Origin: Candidatus Omnitrophota bacterium
GTDB taxonomy: Bacteria; Omnitrophota; Gorgyraeia; Zapsychrales; Aceulaceae
Length of the DNA: 37,369 nucleotides
Direction: 5' to 3'
Assembly (NCBI GenBank): GCA_029564765.1
Contig: JAKQPK010000022.1
Span: forward strand, 1-37,369
Shown here: in pieces, positions 30,714-37,369 of the stretch
Position numbering within the stretch: position 1 is the first letter of the stretch
Layout of the letters: each line of letters opens with the position of its first letter
Position numbers and translations under genes: made by a program
Notes under the pieces: generated by a model
The model's input: the letters and a program-made list of their open reading frames with translations, nothing else
What the model was told of the DNA's origin: nothing
The model's database searches: none

Positions 30714-33700
30714 CTACAGGGAACTTAATTCTTTGGCTTGGGACGGCTCACCTAACCCCAAAAAGGATGGCAAGCTGTGGAATGGCTGAATATTAATGAT
30801 AATAGGCTGAAGACCTTCAAAAGATGAAGAATTAATGGGGCTCTGCAGGTTGGCAGAATTTGAGTTCAGCAACTCTAACACATCCCCTGCCCCAAGGATA
30901 TTAACATTCATATTTTTCTTGTTAAAGTCGATACCACCCGTACTTTTTTCCATGTCTTGATCAAATAGATGATCTTTTTCTTCGTCAACAAAAGAGCCAG
31001 GAGCCAAACTCGTCAAAGGAATCTGGATCACGGTAAGGCTTCCTTGATCGACCGCGCGGCCTGCTTGACCGCCAAGCCTCTGATCGATCCTGGCACCATC
31101 AAACAATTCTTTCAGGTATCGCCTTGCCATGGAAAGCGCCTCTCCAAAACCACCGGATTGCCGAACGCCGCTAAGCCTTTTTTCACTTGTTGTGGGACTA
31201 TAGATCCCAAGGCCTGTGTCGATGACCTCTATAGAAAACTGATAGTCGTCAACTTTTAAATTAACCACGATCTGATGATCATGGGATCTTTTCTGGCGCA
31301 GGATCTCTTCAGAAACAGACACAGCTCCGCTTTCTGTACTTAAGATAGAATCCATGCTATTGGCAATAAGCTCTTCCATGATGAACGCAAGGGTTTCAGC
31401 AACTTCTTGATCGTCTTCCCGGTGGCTTTTTAAGGATAGATTCTTAAAAAATTCCTCTGCCATCTTACTTACTTGCTGATCACGATCCTCAGAAAAGATC
31501 TCTTGAGAGGTCAAGATAAGGGGTGAGTGCTTTTCGACAAGCTCTTGTGCTTTCTGGCGCGTCAATGAAACATCCTGCGAAGCCGTATGGATCGCCGATG
31601 AAATGCCTTCGATCTTGGCGGGGCCATGATCCAAGCTAAAATTTTGTGGCTTGTTAAATTGATCCCGAACAAATCCTTCTATTTCATCCCTGGAAAGAAA
31701 GTCCATATCAAAATATTCATCAGGATTAATAATATAAACAGCTTCCAGGTCTTTGAAAGGTCTCTGCTTCGATCTAGTGCCCCCAACAAGCTCCTGAGAA
31801 AGTTTTTCAAAATCTTTCTTTGTCAAAATGTCTCGGGCTAATCGTAAGGCCTTCATTCTTTCATTTCTTGGCGCGAGAACATAAGCGTTAAGCATATGCT
31901 CAAAAACATGTTCCGGGCTACCATCTTTCTTCGCTTGCCGCGCGAGCTGAAGAAAATCCTCCCACGTCTTATCGACGACACCATTTTCAGGTTCCACGAG
32001 AACTGAGGTGATCTGATACCCCAGCTTTTCAGCAGCGATAATATTTTTTTTCAGATCATCGATCAGGAAGATCTCCCTTGAAGGAACCTGCCATCCTTTT
32101 TTCTTAAACTCCTTGCGAAGTTCTTTGATCTCAAACGACAGGCGATCAGCCTTTATCTTTCCGTCTCCAGATGTAAAAATAACCTTATCAAAAATATCTC
32201 CATTGATCCCTAAGGATCTTAAAATATCTAGGGTGATCCTCATCTTGGAAGGAATGCTAGGACGAGCCGTAAAGCCAAAGATCTGGACACCTTTTCTTCT
32301 TAACATGCGCAACATCTCAGGGTTGATATCTGAAAGAAAGAATTGATGTTGCGCCATGCGCTCTTCATCGTGGTCTCCCTGAGGATAGACGATCCTTTTT
32401 GCCTGATCAATAGCCGCGAGCACCTCTTGCTCGTCAACATGCAAGACATTCTTGTTCTTCATTCCTTCTGTGATCAAATAAGTGGCCAATTTGATGATAC
32501 TCTCGTTCTTTTGTTTTTCACTGCCAATAAACCCTGCAGGATAAAAGACCGTATTATCAAGATCTATAAAAACAGCCTTGATCCTGCCTTGATCCGCAAG
32601 GTCCAACAGCTTTGGTATAATATCTTTCCATCGTCCATGAAGGCCGGAGCTTGCCACTGTCGTTACCATCGATCCATCTTTTATAAGAACACCCTGCAAA
32701 TGCACAGCGAGGGCTTCTTTTGTACGAAAACCTAATTTTTCCAGCAGATCCCCTTCACCATCATTGAGACCCTGAGGCCTGCCTTCTGCCATGTCCCTTC
32801 TATAAGACTCCTGCCAATCAATGATCGCGTCCCACAATTCCTGAGCACTCAAGAAATTAACCCCCCGATGCAAGATTCCGTCCCACGCTTTATAAACATT
32901 AAAGACAGGAAAATCCATCAATTGCCCTTTGTAATGCAAAATACAATCCCTTAATACGCGCTCGGTCCGAGAATCAGGCACAAGGCCAAAGCGAATCATT
33001 TTTTCCATAATGCGCGAAAATTTTTGCCGCGTTTGCCTGTAATCATCGTTGTCATAGGTCGCGCGGGCTGTTTGGCTCATAAGGTCTTTGAGGCCATTTT
33101 GCGGATCTTCAAGAACGGGATCTGTTGATGACCCATCGAAATAAAGAAACATTTTATTAATGGAAAGCTCTATGCCTCCAAAGCTGAAGCGAACATCATC
33201 AACGTTACGGACACGCTGGCCCATGTTGTGTTTTTTCATGATCGTTGTGGCTTTCAAGTAAGGAAATGCCTTCGCGCGAAAATCTTCTTCCGTCGTATCC
33301 GCGGTAAGAAGATAGTCAATATCCCTTACCAAAGAACCAAACAACAAGTCTCGCACAGCCCCTCCGTAAACAAAAACCTTTCCAACAAGGTCTGGCTGCG
33401 CGATCGCACGCAAGAAATCTTTTATTTCCTCATCTTGAACGGTGTCCATGTCGATACGCTGGCGTCCTTGACCGTCAACATAAATTGAAACGCCAGATCT
33501 GGTAATAACGCTTGAGGACCTTTGCCCAAGCGCCTCAAGCTGTTGCTGATTGTTCTTGTTCCAAAACTTCTCGATCCCGGGGATCAGGCCGCGGAAAAGA
33601 TCTTCATTGTTCGTAAGAAGCTTTTGCTGCGGTCCGTATAAAAATTTGACCTGGGCTTGGCCTTGATCATCAAGGATGAAATTCAAAGACGCGAACGAGT

Positions 33701-36700
33701 GATTTTCGCGGAACCCGCCATCAAGGAGAATAAGATCAAAAAAACATGAAAACCGCTCTTTGTCGGTAGGAGGAATGATCTCGATATCGCTGATCTCATT
33801 GTCACTGTAAACATTATAAATAAAATCTCCAATGTTATCCGTCACGTATCTTGTAAAATATTCTTTGTACCCTTGCTCAGTCCATCCATAAAAGAAATCA
33901 ACGCTTTGACTATTCTTGTAGATGAAAAATAAAGGGTGTCCGTCAATGATCAAATCAATCTGAAATTCATTGCTAAAAAGATATGATGCAATCTCGCGGT
34001 CATCCCTTGCTCCCAAAAAGCCTGCGTAAGGTAAGATCTTTGCTCTTTTGTTGTATGCCTTAAATTTCAACTGAACAACATCTAATGAAACAGGGATAAG
34101 CTTCTGAAGATCTTCTAGGATATCCTTGATCGCGTCAAAATTTCCCAAAGATGAAGAGGCCGTCTTGATTCCAAAGACTTCCTTTGGGCTTTCTGGAAAA
34201 CGAGCCTCAAAATAAAATTCGCCAAAATCAAAAATACTGGTATATCCAGCAAGCAAAGGATCTCCAATCCCGACGGATGCCAATTCTTGCGCCAGATCGA
34301 TCTCTAAGTTGGCATTTTCATAGTAGTGCATAAGATTTTTCATGGCTTCGCTCAGGCCATGAAAAACCTTTTCCCCTTGCCGAAGCCAATAAAAATCAAC
34401 CTCTTCAAAAAAAGACGCAGCTTGGATATCATTAAAAAATTCTAGACCAATAAATTGCTTTGGTGAAATAGTTTGGTCTTTGGCGGCTATTTTCGCCCGA
34501 TGGATATCTCGATCAAGATCCTCTAAAAGCCAATAATACCCATCTTCATCGTTTTTAAGCTTTTTAAAAAGACCTGTTGACTGATCATAAAAAGTCTCAA
34601 ATTGAGTATTTTGATCCATATACAAAAGCGTTTGCAAAACACCCTGCACCCTAAATCCTGGCAAAGCCTCGCTCAAGATCTTGAGGATCTGCGTCGTCGC
34701 AAAAGACGCAGACAGGTCTCTGTCGATCCTGTCATATGTTGCCTGGCCGTTGTTATCAAACGTGACAAACGTTGTTTCCGCCGGCAGAGGGTTCCAGGCG
34801 TCAACAAAAAGATCTTTTGTTGATGGGAACAGTTCAGCGACGAAAAAGCTTTTTTCAGATCGCCGTCCCTGCGGGTCAACCAAATAAACGTTAAAACGAT
34901 GAGCGTCCACCCCCAAAGCATCCAGGTCTATGTCAACAAAAAGCGTAAGATCTTCGAAGCTGCCATCTAAAGCGTAAACTTTTCTTTGCTCTAGAAAACC
35001 TTTAAAATTCTTAAACGCTTCCCTTTCCTGATCAGTCAGCGCGGACGAAACAGCGGACATATCCTTTTTGCTAGATAAGCGGCCATATCGACCGGCCAAC
35101 TGACGCCTCCGGGCATTGAGACGCCCTAAGTATATCCCCAAAACATTTGTGAGGACGCTTTGGTCTGCAGATTCCGCGCCTAACGATGTTAAAAGCTGCT
35201 CAATGTGCGCCTGATACCGCGTCTGTCCTTGCGCCATAGGAATATTATGTAGATATTTTGCGAAGTCAGGATTAGAAGTAGCATCCGCCAAGAACTCCTC
35301 TAGGCTATGCAGATGCCGTTCGAAAGGCCGGCGCTGATCAAAGAATGGTTTTTGCTTTTCCCGTTCAATAAAGCGTGAAAAACATTGCTTCAAGATCTGA
35401 AGATCCGCTGGCGTATATCCTTGCGTTTCATCAAAATTCGGAAAAGCATAAAAATCCAAAGGATCATCATGTTCATTATCCCAACGAAAAGACAGCCAAT
35501 GATTGATCTCGTGCAAAAAAATCCACGCTAAAACATCTTGAGGGCTTTTATAATCATGCAGCGAATAAAGAATAAGCGCCTGGCGAAGGCTGATACGCAC
35601 AGGACGGCTGGCGACAGACCCTCTTTTTGATTGATAGCGATCGATTTTTACTTGAATAGCGATCTCCCTAAACCTTTTGAGCGAATACTCAAGCATCTTT
35701 TTTGTGTAGGGGTCGACTTGGCCAGAACTTAAAATAAAACGTTCAATGTCTTCCTGCGCATAGACATCGGGAAACAAACGATCGATCTCTTCATCCAAGA
35801 TAGGAATCCTGGAAAAAATATCTTTCAGGCCATCCAAAAAATCATCCGACGCTAAGGATCCGCCGCTCAGCATGGTCGCTTTTAATTCTTGCAGCGCCCT
35901 TTTTCTTTGCAAGACACGCTGTGCATATCCATCAGGCGTAAGCGCGGAAGAAGCGCCTGCCGACTTTGCATGATCGCGTATAAATCGATCGACATCTTGA
36001 TGAATAGGCTCTATTTCCTGGATCGGGTCTTGACGAAAAACGTTTCTATAAAACTTTTGAGCGGCTCGGATAACCGCCTCATTACTAACAAAGCGCAGAA
36101 ATTCTTGAACAGCATCTAGATCGTAATAAATTCTGCCTGTTTTAAATCCAGACATTTTCTTTGGATAATGCTTCTTAACAAAATCACGGTATCCTAACAT
36201 CAGAAAAAGCTCCCTTGCGATAACACGGGAGCTGTAATACTCGCGAGAATGCTCTCTTGCAGTGCCCTCTAAAAGCCACAATCTGGCGAGCGTCAAGCGG
36301 GCATGATCACCGGAACACAACATAGATAAATACGCCTCCAACTCAAAAGCAATGCCGAATGGGTCACCTTCTTTGATCTTGTAAATACGAAATAACTTCT
36401 CAAGGTTGTCGATTTGGCGCGCCCTATAATCTTCCTGGGTCCGACGTTGATGGGTCAGCTCGTGAACGACAACTAGGCGGACGAGATCTATGGATAATCT
36501 TGCCTTAAGGTCCTCAGGATCCATCAATAATAGATCATGGCTGGCTACGCCTCTCAAAAAACTATTATTATTTAAAAGCGAATCGATCGTTTTCTGAATA
36601 CCGCTCATAATAGATCCAAGATATATTTTGATCGACCCGTCGGTCATTTCCCCAAACCCTCCTTTGTCTTCTTTTGAAAACATCACGTCGACATTTTCTT

Positions 36701-37369
36701 CCCCCAATATCATTTTCGTAGAAAATACGATCAATGAAGAATCAAACGGATCGGGGCTTTGATCTGGATCTACGATCAATAATGGCGCAAGAGGAGTTTC
36801 TGTTTCTCCAAAAAATTTTCCATCATATGCCGCTGTATTATTCTTTAAGTCATTTTTATCTGATATTTGCGTAAAAGGCGCTTCGCTAAGATCTTTCTTT
36901 TTGACAATGACAGACTCTTCTGCCTTAACATCTTTGACGCCAAACAAGCTCATACCTGCCGTAACAAGAATGATTGTTGCGAATTTAAGCTTGTTGACGA
37001 TCGCACTGCAAGCAGTCTTGTTGTTTGTTTCGCGATAGGCGTGTCCTGCCCCCTTGCCAAAGCTAGTGATATCCACCCCTCCCGCGAAATACTTTCTAGG
37101 GATGTTCTTTCTGGCATACGGGTCGTATTCGACCTTCATCATGTTGCAGACGCCTTGTTTGAAGGTATCGAGGTATTGTTGGTAAATGATTTGAACTTCT
37201 GATTGAAGATCAGAGGATTTGAGGGTTAAAGGGTTAGAGAGCTTGTCGGGTTCGTTGGGTTGTTGGGTTTCATTTTGAATTTTGCCTTTTGAATTTTGAC
37301 TTTCCTTTATCCCTTTATTCCTTTGCCCCTTGAGTCCTTCTATTTTCTTTTGATCACTATACACCTTAT
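30714..37369 (-). CDS. Giant multidomain protein 3 (5'-partial, at least 2217 aa)
   Basis: The gene enters from beyond 37369: the visible frame starts at KVYSDQKK, matching KLYSDQNK inside the conserved domain of giant 2, so about 300 residues are missing. Positions below count from the base at 37364. The end of the conserved domain is at 64-97 (KQGVCNMMKVEYDPY). A second signal-like segment is at 126-148 (FATIILVTAGMSLFGV, then KDVKA). Passengers: HELTH metallopeptidase-like near 303 with ELEAYL later; a second HEINH near 618 with EEFLADA later; a poly(A)-polymerase/CCA-type nucleotidyltransferase head near 1336 (VYGGAVRDLLFG, DIDYLL); a HAD phosphatase-like domain at about 1600-1780 (IDLDNT, GFTARP, LIDDLKKN); and a GHKL ATPase at about 1990-2090 (EELIANSMDS, DTGLGI, GGFGEAL). 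The C-terminal module begins GGIDFNKKNMNV. Function unknown. Confidence 0.85.
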   Translation of the reverse strand, partial: KVYSDQKKIEGLKGQRNKGIKESQNSKGKIQNETQQPNEPDKLSNPLTLKSSDLQSEVQIIYQQYLDTFKQGVCNMMKVEYDPYARKNIPRKYFAGGVDITSFGKGAGHAYRETNNKTACSAIVNKLKFATIILVTAGMSLFGVKDVKAEESVIVKKKDLSEAPFTQISDKNDLKNNTAAYDGKFFGETETPLAPLLIVDPDQSPDPFDSSLIVFSTKMILGEENVDVMFSKEDKGGFGEMTDGSIKIYLGSIMSGIQKTIDSLLNNNSFLRGVASHDLLLMDPEDLKARLSIDLVRLVVVHELTHQRRTQEDYRARQIDNLEKLFRIYKIKEGDPFGIAFELEAYLSMLCSGDHARLTLARLWLLEGTAREHSREYYSSRVIARELFLMLGYRDFVKKHYPKKMSGFKTGRIYYDLDAVQEFLRFVSNEAVIRAAQKFYRNVFRQDPIQEIEPIHQDVDRFIRDHAKSAGASSALTPDGYAQRVLQRKRALQELKATMLSGGSLASDDFLDGLKDIFSRIPILDEEIDRLFPDVYAQEDIERFILSSGQVDPYTKKMLEYSLKRFREIAIQVKIDRYQSKRGSVASRPVRISLRQALILYSLHDYKSPQDVLAWIFLHEINHWLSFRWDNEHDDPLDFYAFPNFDETQGYTPADLQILKQCFSRFIEREKQKPFFDQRRPFERHLHSLEEFLADATSNPDFAKYLHNIPMAQGQTRYQAHIEQLLTSLGAESADQSVLTNVLGIYLGRLNARRRQLAGRYGRLSSKKDMSAVSSALTDQEREAFKNFKGFLEQRKVYALDGSFEDLTLFVDIDLDALGVDAHRFNVYLVDPQGRRSEKSFFVAELFPSTKDLFVDAWNPLPAETTFVTFDNNGQATYDRIDRDLSASFATTQILKILSEALPGFRVQGVLQTLLYMDQNTQFETFYDQSTGLFKKLKNDEDGYYWLLEDLDRDIHRAKIAAKDQTISPKQFIGLEFFNDIQAASFFEEVDFYWLRQGEKVFHGLSEAMKNLMHYYENANLEIDLAQELASVGIGDPLLAGYTSIFDFGEFYFEARFPESPKEVFGIKTASSSLGNFDAIKDILEDLQKLIPVSLDVVQLKFKAYNKRAKILPYAGFLGARDDREIASYLFSNEFQIDLIIDGHPLFFIYKNSQSVDFFYGWTEQGYKEYFTRYVTDNIGDFIYNVYSDNEISDIEIIPPTDKERFSCFFDLILLDGGFRENHSFASLNFILDDQGQAQVKFLYGPQQKLLTNNEDLFRGLIPGIEKFWNKNNQQQLEALGQRSSSVITRSGVSIYVDGQGRQRIDMDTVQDEEIKDFLRAIAQPDLVGKVFVYGGAVRDLLFGSLVRDIDYLLTADTTEEDFRAKAFPYLKATTIMKKHNMGQRVRNVDDVRFSFGGIELSINKMFLYFDGSSTDPVLEDPQNGLKDLMSQTARATYDNDDYRQTRQKFSRIMEKMIRFGLVPDSRTERVLRDCILHYKGQLMDFPVFNVYKAWDGILHRGVNFLSAQELWDAIIDWQESYRRDMAEGRPQGLNDGEGDLLEKLGFRTKEALAVHLQGVLIKDGSMVTTVASSGLHGRWKDIIPKLLDLADQGRIKAVFIDLDNTVFYPAGFIGSEKQKNESIIKLATYLITEGMKNKNVLHVDEQEVLAAIDQAKRIVYPQGDHDEERMAQHQFFLSDINPEMLRMLRRKGVQIFGFTARPSIPSKMRITLDILRSLGINGDIFDKVIFTSGDGKIKADRLSFEIKELRKEFKKKGWQVPSREIFLIDDLKKNIIAAEKLGYQITSVLVEPENGVVDKTWEDFLQLARQAKKDGSPEHVFEHMLNAYVLAPRNERMKALRLARDILTKKDFEKLSQELVGGTRSKQRPFKDLEAVYIINPDEYFDMDFLSRDEIEGFVRDQFNKPQNFSLDHGPAKIEGISSAIHTASQDVSLTRQKAQELVEKHSPLILTSQEIFSEDRDQQVSKMAEEFFKNLSLKSHREDDQEVAETLAFIMEELIANSMDSILSTESGAVSVSEEILRQKRSHDHQIVVNLKVDDYQFSIEVIDTGLGIYSPTTSEKRLSGVRQSGGFGEALSMARRYLKELFDGARIDQRLGGQAGRAVDQGSLTVIQIPLTSLAPGSFVDEEKDHLFDQDMEKSTGGIDFNKKNMNVNILGAGDVLELLNSNSANLQSPINSSSFEGLQPIIINIQPFHSLPSFLGLGEPSQAKELSSL
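37213..37340. repeat. In-frame copy of an A/T-skewed repeat (giant 3)
   Basis: The plus strand GGGTTCGTTGGGTTGTTGGG starts at 37248 and belongs to the same repeat as at 2519-2602. It is flanked by TTTTGAATTTTG-type runs. On minus it encodes a low-complexity insert (GKIQNETQQPNEPDKLSNPL) between YSDQKKIEGL and IYQQYLDTFKQGVC, two blocks that are almost adjacent in giants 1 and 2. The insert keeps the frame. Confidence 0.7.

Overview
The window reads as a chromosome segment of a Gram-negative-type, uncultured bacterium. It most resembles Omnitrophota (formerly OP3). This placement is inferred from protein style, not from a marker gene. The clues are very large secreted multidomain proteins, a secretin with GspC/PilP-like and ExeA-like partners, AsmA-like envelope proteins, and GT-C membrane proteins with C-terminal TPRs. 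Nearly everything is on the minus strand; only three genes (17183-22531) run on plus.

Layout, left to right. (1) 1-1803: tRNA-His, an AsmA-like gene, tRNA-Arg with a partial copy of its own 3' end, and three repeat units spaced exactly 84 bp apart. (2) 1877-14360: a small exported desulfoferrodoxin-like protein, then two giant exported proteins of 2429 and 1545 aa. (3) 14616-17050: a TPR lipoprotein, a polytopic TPR membrane protein and tRNA-Pro. (4) 17183-22531: a 954-aa AsmA-like protein, convergent rdgB, and two beta-rich proteins, one cytosolic-looking and one exported with an FnIII-like domain. (5) 22544-30618: a tightly packed minus-strand cluster merR - exeA-like - gspC/pilP-like - secretin - amidase - murI - queD - queC - queE - queF - rph. 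It links an envelope secretion or pilus apparatus, peptidoglycan metabolism, queuosine precursor synthesis (to preQ1) and RNA maturation. (6) 30714-37369: a third giant protein, 5'-truncated by the window edge.

The most novel element is the giant protein family. The three proteins share an N-terminal cassette: a signal peptide and a conserved domain of about 340 residues, followed by a second hydrophobic signal-like segment. The window edge removes most of this from the third protein. All three share a short C-terminal module beginning GGIDF. Between these ends each carries different passengers: HExxH metallopeptidase-like, kinase-like and ParB-like domains; twin vWA domains; or two HExxH domains, a poly(A)-polymerase/CCA-type nucleotidyltransferase, a HAD domain and a GHKL ATPase. 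Serine-rich junctions separate many of the passengers.

The two giants whose promoters are visible, and the gene at 21059, share a promoter layout: a palindrome centred on AGCGCT lies 45, 45 and 46 nt upstream of a TATACT -10 box. That is about -61 from the expected start of transcription, the classic class I activator position. I propose a common regulator. No CRISPR array, complete transposon or phage module was found.
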